In this document: positions 14,640 to 22,237 of the stretch, piece after piece
How the letters are laid out: every line of letters starts with the position of its first letter
Position numbering within the stretch: position 1 is the stretch's first letter
Source: a virus
Length of the DNA: 31,901 nt
Direction: 5' to 3' (one strand)
Virus record (IMG/VR): IMGVR_UViG_3300017917_000809
Coordinates: 1-31,901 of that record
The notes under the pieces: model-generated
Seen by the model: the letters and a program-made list of their open reading frames with translations, nothing else
What the model was told of the DNA's origin: nothing
Database searches by the model: none
Program-made: the position numbers and the translations under genes

Positions 14640-16097
14640 TCACTTGTAACTTAATTTTTCAATACTAAATGGATAATTGGCTTCATTATAATAATTTTTT
14701 CTTTGCGTCAAATGTCTTTTGGCGAACTTACAAGTACTGGTTATGTCCCAGATTTGTACGAAGTCTTTGTCCTCTGCTTTGCGTATGCCTCTACCGATTG
14801 ATTGTATGACTCTAACGAAACTCTTGCCAGGTTCAATGAGTACCAAATTAAAAATCCTGGGTATGTTAATGCCCACAGCGGCAACACCATAGGTTGCGAC
14901 AATGATTTTATCGTTGCTTATTGCGACTTCATCATATTCTTCCTTACGTTCAGTTAGTTTTGTTTCACCCGAAACAAATACGGCATTGGGTAGTCTATCT
15001 ATCAATTCTTTTCCTGCATTGACACGATCAACCAATATAAGTGTATTGCCACTATCTTTAATCTTTAAGATTAATTCGGCGATTGTATCTAGCCTGGTCT
15101 TGTCTTCTAGTAAATGCTTTAATTCACTTTGATAATTAGAAAATTCTACATCGTCTTTTAACTGTACAATGTTTACGTGACATTGTGCCAAAACCCCTTT
15201 TTCTTGTAGTTCACTAGCACTTAATTTACCAATTACAGGACCTATGCTTACAAACAATGCTTGACTTTCGAATTTAGCCTTAGGTATAGTTCCAGTTAGT
15301 CCCCAACGAATGGGAACGTGACTAAACACACTAGTCATTAATGTCTTTAATGCATCAGCCTTTGCTTGATGAACCTCATCAACAATAATGCAAACAACAT
15401 CTTCAATGAACTCACCAATTGGAATTTCTGCTTCCCCCGATTTTGTTTTCTTTAGCATGTTGTTTAGACTTTGCCAAGTACATATAGTATGTGTTTTACC
15501 TACCTCTTTTCTGTCCCCGAAATACACACCAACATCAAGTCCCACATTACGATAATCTTCTTCTGTTTGTGTAACCAATGACTTGTTAGGTACAATGACA
15601 ATACTACGGCCATAATTTTGTATGCTATAACTAAGTGCTGCCGTAGTAATTGTTTTACCTGCTCCAGTAGCGACCTCTTGTATGCATTGTGGGTTCTCTA
15701 AAAAGCGATTAATTACCTCGACCTGATAATCACGCAACTCAATTGGTTGTCCTTCTAATGGGTGCTTTTTAGGCCATGCATGGTCGGAAAATAAGTCCTT
15801 GGACACTTGTGCGAAATCAAATGTTGTTGCGTAATTTCTAAGGTCATCTAACTCAATGTCATATCCAGCTTGGTCAAGTAGTGGTAGAATGTCTGGCAAT
15901 AGATTAATATATGTGCTGCCGCCCAAACTAAAATAACTTACCTTACCGTTCCACCGACCTAACCTTACTGCAGGAAGATACCTAGCACCCGGAATCTCGT
16001 ACTCAAACATTTTCATCAACGTTTTTCTGTCGCCTAATTCTAGACCCTCTAGTTTTACATTGACTTCATCTTTAACTATAACTTTACACTGTTTCAT
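14640..16097 (-). CDS. uvsW: UvsW-type superfamily 2 helicase
   Basis: 485 aa. The N-terminal double-psi-like domain (FEYEIPGARYLPAVRLGRWN) is that of T4 UvsW. The helicase motifs follow: Q-region LRDYQ (121-125), Walker A ATGAGKT (143-149), DEVH (240-243), GLTGT (motif III), and motif VI QSIGRGIRKA. UvsW is a 3'-5' helicase that rewinds or branch-migrates DNA, resolves R-loops and switches T4 from origin- to recombination-driven replication. It overlaps the upstream unknown by one base (TAATG). Confidence 0.93.
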   Translation of the reverse strand: MKQCKVIVKDEVNVKLEGLELGDRKTLMKMFEYEIPGARYLPAVRLGRWNGKVSYFSLGGSTYINLLPDILPLLDQAGYDIELDDLRNYATTFDFAQVSKDLFSDHAWPKKHPLEGQPIELRDYQVEVINRFLENPQCIQEVATGAGKTITTAALSYSIQNYGRSIVIVPNKSLVTQTEEDYRNVGLDVGVYFGDRKEVGKTHTICTWQSLNNMLKKTKSGEAEIPIGEFIEDVVCIIVDEVHQAKADALKTLMTSVFSHVPIRWGLTGTIPKAKFESQALFVSIGPVIGKLSASELQEKGVLAQCHVNIVQLKDDVEFSNYQSELKHLLEDKTRLDTIAELILKIKDSGNTLILVDRVNAGKELIDRLPNAVFVSGETKLTERKEEYDEVAISNDKIIVATYGVAAVGINIPRIFNLVLIEPGKSFVRVIQSIGRGIRKAEDKDFVQIWDITSTCKFAKRHLTQRKNYYNEANYPFSIEKLSYK

Positions 16098-17134
16098 TAT
16101 AATATATTAACTGGTTGTGAATTTACGAATTTAATTATTTTAAATAACTTGTTAGGTCTGTTCATACCGAATCCAAGAGTTGTGTATGAAAAACTGACAG
16201 GTCTTTTATATGATTTATTTTGGTCTGCTTCGGCATTTTTAATAATGGGAATACTATATTTCTTAAAAGTCTCGTAATAGTTACTATTAAATTTTTCACC
16301 GAACCTATACATTTTATTTACCTCGTATACAACATCACACCCAATCATACTCAACCATTCTATAATCAATTCTATTTTTTGTGCTTCTATAATTGGTTCA
16401 GGGTCAGAGATAAAATTTACAAACTCGGTTGGATATTTTTCCCTCAATATGTTCAATACTGAATCGCTAATACGTATCCCATGAAAAACTAAATCCGCAA
16501 TTGTCTGCGGTTCTATATTTAATTCAATGTGGTTAATACTTTCCATTAGGCTTTCATTTGCTGCACAAATAAAAAACCTATTGTTTTTATATACCAAATT
16601 AGGATTCCAATACAATACATCATTATACTTTTCTACATAATCTAGTAACCGTTTGGACACTACGCAGTAATTTACCTCTGAAAAATGTTCCTTAACTTTG
16701 TGATATAATTCTTTAAATGCATATGTTCCATAATTAATAGTGTACAGCCTTTCGACCTTGTCCCATTTCATCGAGGGTATAGGTTCTTTTCTTGTTGCAA
16801 CAATAAAATTTTTATTATAGGGCGCCTTTAATTTAATTAGATTGTCAACTATGCTTATATATGCTTCCGTGAATTCAGGGCTGCTCGGTATGACCTTACA
16901 GTGCCATGGTAGTTCAATAATATCTATTACGGAAAATTTTAGCTTTTCTAATTGCTTTCTATATTTGTAAACTATCTTTTTAAATAGCTCAACCTGATTT
17001 GTTGTTATTGAATTTTGTCTTACTCCCGTCTTACTAACGCTATCTAAAAATTTAAAATCAACCCGACTTAGCCTCAGGTGTTGTAGCATGTATGATATTG
17101 CCTGTTCACAATTCTGAAAAAGAATATTTCCCAT
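16097..17134 (-). CDS. Hypothetical protein upstream of uvsW
   Basis: 345 aa from the ATG at 17134 (a GTG one codon earlier is possible). The opening DFKFLDSVSKTG, then TTNQVELFKKIV and YKYRKQLEKLKF, resembles the short helical N-terminal region that I recall in front of some phage SF2 helicases. The rest, with IRISDSVLNILREKYP and CDVVYEVNKMYRFGEKF, is unknown and shows no Walker or DExH motif. Because it is coupled to uvsW, a helicase accessory role is possible. TATACT lies six bases before the ATG, with a weak -35 (TTGCTT) at 17 bp. Confidence 0.6.
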   Translation of the reverse strand: MGNILFQNCEQAISYMLQHLRLSRVDFKFLDSVSKTGVRQNSITTNQVELFKKIVYKYRKQLEKLKFSVIDIIELPWHCKVIPSSPEFTEAYISIVDNLIKLKAPYNKNFIVATRKEPIPSMKWDKVERLYTINYGTYAFKELYHKVKEHFSEVNYCVVSKRLLDYVEKYNDVLYWNPNLVYKNNRFFICAANESLMESINHIELNIEPQTIADLVFHGIRISDSVLNILREKYPTEFVNFISDPEPIIEAQKIELIIEWLSMIGCDVVYEVNKMYRFGEKFNSNYYETFKKYSIPIIKNAEADQNKSYKRPVSFSYTTLGFGMNRPNKLFKIIKFVNSQPVNIL

Positions 17135-17140
17135 CACCTT

Positions 17141-17169
17141 AGTATACGATATTCTTTGTTACAAAGCAA
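17141..17169 (-). promoter_or_regulatory. Putative promoter with palindrome before the 345-aa gene
   Basis: -10 TATACT (17141-17146) and weak -35 TTGCTT (17164-17169), 17 bp apart on the minus strand. CTTTGTAACAAAG (17154-17166, a near-perfect inverted repeat) covers part of the spacer and shares GTAACAAA with the palindrome in the nuclease promoter at 1576-1604. The predicted start is at the ATG. Confidence 0.4.
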
Positions 17170-17179
17170 TAGTAGTGGC

Positions 17180-17202
17180 AAAAAAAGGGGACCGAAGTCC
17201 CC
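17180..17202 (-). terminator. Rho-independent terminator with UUCG loop
   Basis: On the minus strand GGGGAC-UUCG-GUCCCC is followed by seven T. It lies 18 bases after the stop of the AAA+ gene and ends the five-promoter block to its right. Confidence 0.9.
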
Positions 17203-17220
17203 TAACTCTCTGCGAAAGTA

Positions 17221-18243
17221 TTAACCTTTCATACACGTTGCTTTAGCAAGATTCATCCAGTTAGTAGGACTAATCTTTACCAGATCCGCAATCTTCAACG
17301 ACATACGCAAGGACACTTCACGCAGTTTGTCGTGATTGGTCCACATGAAATTCAGAATTTCCTCTTCCGTTTCCTTAGTGAAACCATAGTCAACAAACAG
17401 ACCCGGGTCAGCATCACGATAGACCTGCTTGATACGTAGCATCTTGTCACGCTCGGTGTTGATAGTCAGATCCAAGAAGTGACTACGCGACTGCAATGCA
17501 TCCAAGTGCGGCTGAATCTTGCTAGCACGTTTGTTGTCGAAGGTCTTGTTCGTAATGAAGATGATAGAACCGTTAAAGTTAAACGTGTTCGGGACACCTT
17601 CTTCACGCAGCAGACGCGAATCCTTGTTGTAAGAGATTCGACGGGTCTTGCCAGAATCAAGCGCACCTTTCAGAATGTTGATAGCATCCTGGTCTTCCCA
17701 GATATCGCAGTCATCGAACACCAATACGTTTTTGCTGTCAGAATACTTGTACAACAGTGCGAACAATCCGATAGCACTCATAGTACCTTTGACAATCTCA
17801 AAGCGCACACGTTTACCAGCCAGTTTGTCAAACATACTAGCCTTTTCCATTTGCGTAGTGACACCGAAACTCTTGCCGACACCGGGAGGGCCAGTCACAA
17901 TCATAGCACGGATATCACCTGCGATACATGCCTTACTCATTTCATCGAGGACCGCGAAGCGGCCTGCGATACGGTCCATTGCCTGATCATCAGTCTCTGT
18001 GATCACCTCGGCAACTGCCTCGGACACTTTAGCAACAATAGAACTACCATTCAAAAATTCAATTGCATTCATACTTTCAACTTTAACCTTAACCTCGTCA
18101 CCGTAACCAGGAAACTGGCCGTCATTCTTGACAGTGACATAGTTGCCTTTTTTACCTGTCTGAAAACCTTTGACAAGTGTAAACACCTCGTTACGCACGG
18201 GTTGATTGCGATACGAACCAGAGAGAATGCGAACCGTAGACAT
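17221..18243 (-). CDS. AAA+ ATPase
   Basis: 340 aa. Residues 1-80 form a separate N-terminal part (SGSYRNQPVRNEVFTLVKGF) with beta character. The ATPase core has Walker A GPPGVGKS (118-125), Walker B VLVFDD (173-178) and sensor I TNK (231-233). The order recalls MoxR/Bcs1-like phage ATPases rather than the clamp-loader subunit gp44, whose motifs differ. The substrate is unknown. The ATG has AGGAG upstream and a consensus promoter (18276-18304). A terminator follows. GC content and codon choice are visibly higher than in the flanking genes. A long antisense frame on the other strand (17479-18357) is a composition effect. Confidence 0.85.
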   Translation of the reverse strand: MSTVRILSGSYRNQPVRNEVFTLVKGFQTGKKGNYVTVKNDGQFPGYGDEVKVKVESMNAIEFLNGSSIVAKVSEAVAEVITETDDQAMDRIAGRFAVLDEMSKACIAGDIRAMIVTGPPGVGKSFGVTTQMEKASMFDKLAGKRVRFEIVKGTMSAIGLFALLYKYSDSKNVLVFDDCDIWEDQDAINILKGALDSGKTRRISYNKDSRLLREEGVPNTFNFNGSIIFITNKTFDNKRASKIQPHLDALQSRSHFLDLTINTERDKMLRIKQVYRDADPGLFVDYGFTKETEEEILNFMWTNHDKLREVSLRMSLKIADLVKISPTNWMNLAKATCMKG

Positions 18244-18275
18244 TTAAGCTCCTGTAATCAACTGTCTAAGTATAT

Positions 18276-18304
18276 ATTATATACTAAAGCCCATTTATTG
18301 TCAA
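18276..18304 (-). promoter_or_regulatory. Consensus sigma70 promoter (cassette 1, AAA+ gene)
   Basis: TTGACA (18299-18304), 17-bp spacer, TATAAT (18276-18281) on the minus strand, both boxes perfect. The -35 is extended as TTGACAATAAAT, shared by all five cassettes. The leader contains CAGTTGATTACAGGAG. Confidence 0.9.
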
Positions 18305-18313
18305 CCTCAGGCC

Positions 18314-18781
18314 TCAAGCGGCCTTCGCCAAATATTCGGACACTTCCTGACCAGTAACCATGTCACCGTTACGCATCATATACACAACACGATAGTTACC
18401 ACGCTCACCATTCATGAGCATATCATACTCCTCGGTCTTACGCAAGACTTCTTGGCGCATATAACCATACTCACCGTTTTCTACAGTGCGATTAGCAACC
18501 CAACGACCACCAATCCAACGCAATTCGAACGGGGTCTCCCACGGATCACACACCTTAACATCATTGTCAAGGATTTGGTAGTCAATGACATACTCCTCGA
18601 ACATGTCCGAGCGGGTCTCAATTAGAGCCTTAAGTGTAGGGATACCACGTTCCTGGACCTTAAGTGTCTGTTCGACGGTCAGATCGGGGACAATATAGAC
18701 CTCGCCACCTTTCATCTTCCAGTAGGGCTTGTTGGCAGAACCGTAGTTTTCGCGGATTTGAGTAGCAATGACGATTTTCAT
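18314..18781 (-). CDS. Conserved small protein (MKIVIATQ family), probable early gene
   Basis: 155 aa from the ATG at 18781, preceded by GGAG; a start six codons earlier would lie in the leader. The opening MKIVIATQIRENYG followed by PYWKMKGGEVYIV is one I remember from unnamed proteins of phages and plasmids of proteobacteria. It is alpha/beta, acidic, with DPWETPFELRWIGGRWV in the middle. There is no catalytic motif. It has its own perfect promoter (18814-18842) and shares the higher GC of the block. Likely an early host-directed protein by position and promoter; the function is unknown. Confidence 0.7.
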   Translation of the reverse strand: MKIVIATQIRENYGSANKPYWKMKGGEVYIVPDLTVEQTLKVQERGIPTLKALIETRSDMFEEYVIDYQILDNDVKVCDPWETPFELRWIGGRWVANRTVENGEYGYMRQEVLRKTEEYDMLMNGERGNYRVVYMMRNGDMVTGQEVSEYLAKAA

Positions 18782-18813
18782 ATTTGCTCCGTTAATCAAC
18801 TTTCAATACAAGT

Positions 18814-18842
18814 ATTATATCGGAAATCCGATTTATTGTCAA
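18814..18842 (-). promoter_or_regulatory. Consensus sigma70 promoter (cassette 2)
   Basis: TTGACA (18837-18842), 17-bp spacer, TATAAT (18814-18819) on the minus strand. Same TTGACAATAAAT start. The leader has AGTTGATTAACGGAG before the ATG at 18781. Confidence 0.9.
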
Positions 18843-18850
18843 ATTCTGGG

Positions 18851-19018
18851 TTAGATTTTACCAAGCACAAAAGAGCGTAGACGACCATCAGGACCAAGGA
18901 GTTCATAGTAACCCCAGCGGTGATTGGTCATCCAACGAACACATTCTTCGTTAGTACCTGTAAAACGGACTCGTTTTATACCAACATCAATAAATTTTTT
19001 CACAACAACTTGGTACAT
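18851..19018 (-). CDS. Very small early protein
   Basis: 55 aa from the ATG at 19018 (MYQVVVKKFIDVGIKRVRF), with GAGG seven bases upstream; the frame is open six codons further but that part is leader sequence. It is basic in the first half and has RWMTNHRWGYYELLGPDGR in the second. Not recognised. Its own consensus promoter (19051-19079), leader and ribosome binding site make it credible despite its size. Small basic proteins in such cassettes commonly target host machinery in T4-like phages; here that is only inference. Confidence 0.65.
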   Translation of the reverse strand: MYQVVVKKFIDVGIKRVRFTGTNEECVRWMTNHRWGYYELLGPDGRLRSFVLGKI

Positions 19019-19050
19019 ACGAACCTCGTTAATCAACTGAATAAGACTCT

Positions 19051-19079
19051 ATTATAGAGCCAAATCCATTTATTGTCAA
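19051..19079 (-). promoter_or_regulatory. Consensus sigma70 promoter (cassette 3)
   Basis: TTGACA (19074-19079), 17-bp spacer, TATAAT (19051-19056) on the minus strand. The -35 box overlaps the stop codon of the gene to its right. The leader has CAGTTGATTAACGAGG. Confidence 0.9.
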
Positions 19080-19330
19080 ATAACTACTACTTTAGCGTAG
19101 TTGTTGCTTTTACGCAACGACTCAATGTTTGCTTTGATAATCGACTCTTCGGTATTCAGGGGTAACTCTCTGTAACAACTTGCTTTACCTAGTGACAACT
19201 TTCCGTTAAAAATTGTTTTACAATAGTCACTACCTGTTACAAGTAGACAGATTTTTTCATTGCTGTAGGGCCGTTTCTTGACAGAAACTTTTACATACAA
19301 AGTGCTAACAGAAACTGTATTGAACTTCAT
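19076..19330 (-). CDS. Small early protein of unknown function
   Basis: 84 aa from the ATG at 19330 (MKFNTVSVSTLYVKVSVKKR). An ATG three codons earlier (19339) falls where the other cassettes carry their ribosome binding site, so the later one is preferred although its site (GGTG) is weak. The protein is beta-rich and basic, with KICLLVTGSDYCKTIFNGKL and KSNNYAKVVVI. Not recognised. It is controlled by the promoter at 19358-19386. Confidence 0.6.
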   Translation of the reverse strand: MKFNTVSVSTLYVKVSVKKRPYSNEKICLLVTGSDYCKTIFNGKLSLGKASCYRELPLNTEESIIKANIESLRKSNNYAKVVVI

Positions 19331-19357
19331 AGACACCATTCAATTGAATAAGTATCT

Positions 19358-19386
19358 ATTGTAAGCCCAAATTGATTTATTGTCAA
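19358..19386 (-). promoter_or_regulatory. Near-consensus sigma70 promoter (cassette 4)
   Basis: TTGACA (19381-19386), 17-bp spacer, TACAAT (19358-19363) on the minus strand. Same TTGACAATAAAT start. The leader has the variant CAATTGAATGGTG. Confidence 0.85.
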
Positions 19387-19390
19387 CCTT

Positions 19391-19603
19391 TTAGCGTGAC
19401 AGGAATCTGGCAAGTTCCATGTTAAGAATGTCCATTTCGGACTGTTCAACATAGAAGTCCGTAGTCGGATCGTAATACTGACCTTCTTTCGGATCGTAAT
19501 ACAAGATACGACCGTTTACAAATACGAAGGGCCCTTCAAGGCCTTTGCGGGGACCGTAACCCTTCAACACATCCTCAGTACGACCCAAAACACGATATCC
19601 CAC
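19391..19603 (-). CDS. Small early protein with GTG start
   Basis: 70 aa beginning with GTG at 19603, preceded by AGGAG at seven bases. It is Tyr/Gly-rich and probably beta in the middle (GPFVFVNGRILYYDPKEGQY), with a helical acidic end (EQSEMDILNMELARFLSR). Not recognised. Cassette promoter 19633-19661 lies upstream. GC content is higher than in genes outside the block. Confidence 0.65.
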   Translation of the reverse strand: MGYRVLGRTEDVLKGYGPRKGLEGPFVFVNGRILYYDPKEGQYYDPTTDFYVEQSEMDILNMELARFLSR

Positions 19604-19632
19604 TTGGGACTCCTTTCAACTGAACAAAGTCA

Positions 19633-19661
19633 ATTTTATGCCCGAATGGATTTATTGTCAA
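19633..19661 (-). promoter_or_regulatory. Near-consensus sigma70 promoter (cassette 5)
   Basis: TTGACA (19656-19661), 17-bp spacer, TAAAAT (19633-19638) on the minus strand. Same TTGACAATAAAT start. The leader has CAGTTGAAAGGAG before the GTG. It is the first promoter of the block. Confidence 0.85.
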
Positions 19662-19662
19662 A

Positions 19663-20469
19663 TTATACGAACCTAAATGCTCTTGCTTCGTAATAGTCCC
19701 TATTTTCCATAGTGTTCTTTACGTAGTTAGCCTGAATTTTAACATTAGTTGTAGTGTACACATCCAATAGGCTAAGTAATGGGTTATCTTGTTTCACGGA
19801 TAGTTTCACAAGGTTGTCGTTGTTATCGCTGAACCAGTATTCTTTTCGTTTACTCAACCTTCTGTTTACATTGAAAGTTTCTTGTAACATCAATGACTTT
19901 GTATTCAATGCTAACATTGGTTTTTCAATTTTAGTATTGTGTTTCATCATTAATGAATCCAAATCAATGTCATAATCATATAGATATGGAAGATAATAAA
20001 CCAAACCAAAGAATTTTTCAGTATTCTCAGTTCCGGTACTAGCAATAAATGTGTTAAGATCCTCACGAAATAGTGTCAAAGGTTTGCCTAACAATTTCCA
20101 CATAACAATCTTCTTACTGTAGTAGTTTCTGATGGTTGATGCTTTTTCTCGGTCATCAGTGGTAATTCTGATAAACAATATATCATCTAGCAATTTAGTA
20201 GGACGTTCAAACGAGAACCTATTATAATCCGGATCTTGTTTCAATCTTTGCCATACACAACTTAATACTAATAAATCTTCAGCCGTTTTAATCATAGAAA
20301 CTATTTCATAATTCTTTTTGCCGTTTTTGGTTAAATTTTTAAATAGGTCAGATATACTAGTATAATCATGTGAATCAAGTATAGATTGGCCGACGCTGCC
20401 TGCACCACTATTGCTAACTCCACCACCTATCCCACTTCCGTAGATTTTTCCATTACCTGTAATTGTCAT
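19663..20469 (-). CDS. Conserved phage protein of unknown function, after the uvsY-like gene
   Basis: 268 aa from the ATG at 20469, which forms an ATGA overlap with the stop of the UvsY-like gene. A start 19 codons earlier would overlap by 61 bases. A Gly/Ser-rich N-terminus (MTITGNGKIYGSGIGGG) precedes a helical body with DLLVLSCVWQRLKQDPDYNR, LTLFREDLNTFI and FFGLVYYLPYLYDYDIDLDS. I see no enzyme motif. It seems to be part of the uvsX operon by coupling, and the cassette block starts directly after it. Confidence 0.6.
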   Translation of the reverse strand: MTITGNGKIYGSGIGGGVSNSGAGSVGQSILDSHDYTSISDLFKNLTKNGKKNYEIVSMIKTAEDLLVLSCVWQRLKQDPDYNRFSFERPTKLLDDILFIRITTDDREKASTIRNYYSKKIVMWKLLGKPLTLFREDLNTFIASTGTENTEKFFGLVYYLPYLYDYDIDLDSLMMKHNTKIEKPMLALNTKSLMLQETFNVNRRLSKRKEYWFSDNNDNLVKLSVKQDNPLLSLLDVYTTTNVKIQANYVKNTMENRDYYEARAFRFV

Positions 20470-20921
20470 ATTGTAATATCTTCCATTCCAGCAGTGCGTA
20501 GACGAACAATATGGCCCATTTGCCACTGCTTTGCTTCAAGACCCTTCATAATGCCTAACCAGCGATTGCGTAATAGTGCTACTTCATTGATAATGGTTTC
20601 AAAGTCAATGACCTCTTCTTCACCATCAACATACTTTTCAGCGTCACGGCTAGTCAATGCTCTATTATACGCTTCTAAATATTTTTGAAAATGTTTTCGG
20701 CGAATTTTCCGTAATTGAATATTGAGGTAGTTTAACACTGCCTCAATCTCTTGTAATTGATTGAATCTATGCTCAGTAACGCCGGGTAAATTGGCAATGT
20801 TCTTTTCAACATTGCCATATATTTTTACCTCATTTTTTGCCTGAAGTAACTCAGATTCATAATGTGAAATAAAGTCTGGTATCACACCTAAGTTCTGTGT
20901 GATTCTTGTATACCAATTCAT
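20466..20921 (-). CDS. uvsY: UvsY-like recombination mediator
   Basis: 151 aa (T4 UvsY is 137). It is almost entirely helical and charged. The pattern LRKIRRKHFQKYLEAYNRAL, then DAEKYVDGEEEVIDF and KGLEAKQWQMGHIVRLRTAG parallels the UvsY order of a basic RxERYxxY segment, an acidic region and a C-terminal YQIKNxIxxxRxxxG helix. UvsY loads UvsX onto gp32-coated single strands. Position supports the call: it is two genes downstream of uvsX in the same operon. The match is by pattern, not alignment. It directly follows the acidic protein and overlaps the next gene by 4 bases. Confidence 0.6.
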   Translation of the reverse strand: MNWYTRITQNLGVIPDFISHYESELLQAKNEVKIYGNVEKNIANLPGVTEHRFNQLQEIEAVLNYLNIQLRKIRRKHFQKYLEAYNRALTSRDAEKYVDGEEEVIDFETIINEVALLRNRWLGIMKGLEAKQWQMGHIVRLRTAGMEDITI

Positions 20922-21173
20922 TTAATTCCATTCATCTTCTTCGTCATCGTATTCTTCATCTTCTTCGTATACTTCTTGTTCCGCAATATAATTTTTTAAT
21001 GCGTTGAGTATTTCCTTTTCACCACGAAATGCATCTTTGATTTCATCTGCTTCATAATTGTTATCAATTAATAGGTTGATTAAATCATCTGCTGCATCAT
21101 CACGGTCATTCATATCAATGTGGCTACGTAATATATCCCATACTTCTGCCACCATACCTAAACTACTAATCAT
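20922..21173 (-). CDS. Small acidic conserved phage protein
   Basis: 83 aa. The helical core (DDAADDLINLLIDNN, EADEIKDAFRGEKEILNALK) is followed by an extremely acidic tail (EEDEEYDDEEDEWN). From memory, the AADDLI...DEIKDAF.G..EI..ALK pattern is common in unnamed phage proteins. The tail may mimic DNA or the acidic end of an SSB protein. AGGAGG lies before the ATG, inside the end of uvsX. It stands between uvsX and the UvsY-like gene, suggesting a recombination-related role, but this is unproven. Confidence 0.65.
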   Translation of the reverse strand: MISSLGMVAEVWDILRSHIDMNDRDDAADDLINLLIDNNYEADEIKDAFRGEKEILNALKNYIAEQEVYEEDEEYDDEEDEWN

Positions 21174-22237
21174 TCTGTAACCTCCTCCAGGGTTGTTACA
21201 TTACTTATTTCTTTTTGTGATTTCTTAGAATACTCAGTCATAACCTTGTCAAGGCATCCGTCTTCGTTTGATTCCCAACCTTTACGGAAGAATTTAAGAA
21301 TCTCACCATCTTCAGTTGTGTAACTCAAACGATTGCCTTCTTTAATCAACATGCCACTTCCTTCAAATAAGTCAAGTAAGCCAGAGTGTGGATTCATTCC
21401 GGTAGTATATGGTATTTTAATTTGAACAGATTCAAAAGGCTTAGCATATCGTGTTTTCATTACTTTACATGCTGAACGAATGCCTCGTACTTCGCTTACC
21501 TTGTTACCATCTTCATCTTCTTTGAGTTTAAGTTTACGCATAGCAACAACAATACTTGAAGCATAGATAAAGCCTTGACCACCTGAAATTTTATCATCAG
21601 GATCAAACATGTCCTGACTTGCATATGTATGGTTAGTAGCGACTAAGCCTACATTGTGACTACCAAACATGTTAACACAGTTACGAACTAGTGCTGTCAG
21701 TGCTTTAGGTTTACGACCCATATCACCTTTCAAGTCACCGCCCTCAAACTGATTAACATCAGTGGGTGTCAACAACATACCAAGACTGTCAATGATAAAC
21801 AAGACTTTAGGTTTATCTTCTGCTGGTAATGCTTTGTATGATTTCATAAATTCTGAAATCGTTTTGGCAACATCATCAATCATTGCCATGTTGAGTTTAA
21901 GAAGTTTATCTTCTGCGGTATCAACACCAAGTGCTTTTAGCCAATCTTCATCCAACGCATTTTCTGAATCAACGAGGACCACAAAGATACCTTGTTGTTG
22001 TGCGTGTCTAACGAGGTTACCTGAACAGATGTATGATTTACCTGATCCACTCTCTCCGGCAAAGACAGTAACTTTACCAAGAGGCACCCCTTTATGAAAT
22101 GAGCCACTTATCAAGAAGTTTAATGCGTAATTCCCGGTGCTTACCCAATCAGTAGGATCATTAAATCCTATACTAAGGCCATCAATAGATTTTGTTAGAT
22201 CCTTCCGGAACTTTGATATATCAAACGGTTTGTTCAT
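21170..22237 (-). CDS. uvsX: UvsX-type RecA-like recombinase
   Basis: 355 aa. It has a RecA core with Walker A GESGSGKS (61-68), the ENALDEDW segment carrying the catalytic Glu region, Walker B VLFIIDSLGMLL, and the L2-like loop near HTYASQDMFDPDDKISGGQG. Overall length and the early GNYALNFLISGSFHKGVPLG are those of phage UvsX. It forms filaments on single-stranded DNA for strand exchange and recombination-dependent replication with UvsY, gp32 and UvsW, all of which have candidates here. The ATG is in an ATGA overlap with the homing endonuclease, and its AGGA ribosome binding site lies inside that gene's end. Confidence 0.95.
   Translation of the reverse strand: MNKPFDISKFRKDLTKSIDGLSIGFNDPTDWVSTGNYALNFLISGSFHKGVPLGKVTVFAGESGSGKSYICSGNLVRHAQQQGIFVVLVDSENALDEDWLKALGVDTAEDKLLKLNMAMIDDVAKTISEFMKSYKALPAEDKPKVLFIIDSLGMLLTPTDVNQFEGGDLKGDMGRKPKALTALVRNCVNMFGSHNVGLVATNHTYASQDMFDPDDKISGGQGFIYASSIVVAMRKLKLKEDEDGNKVSEVRGIRSACKVMKTRYAKPFESVQIKIPYTTGMNPHSGLLDLFEGSGMLIKEGNRLSYTTEDGEILKFFRKGWESNEDGCLDKVMTEYSKKSQKEISNVTTLEEVTE

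Noticed and set aside
17221-18243. AAA+ ATPase as clamp-loader subunit gp44
   Set aside because: The N-terminal 80 residues and the motif surroundings do not look like gp44, and it is not next to the gp62-like gene.
17479-18357. A 292-codon open frame on the plus strand opposite the AAA+ ATPase
   Set aside because: The minus-strand gene has clear Walker motifs, promoter and ribosome binding site. The antisense frame has no such signals and a composition explained by the higher GC of this region.
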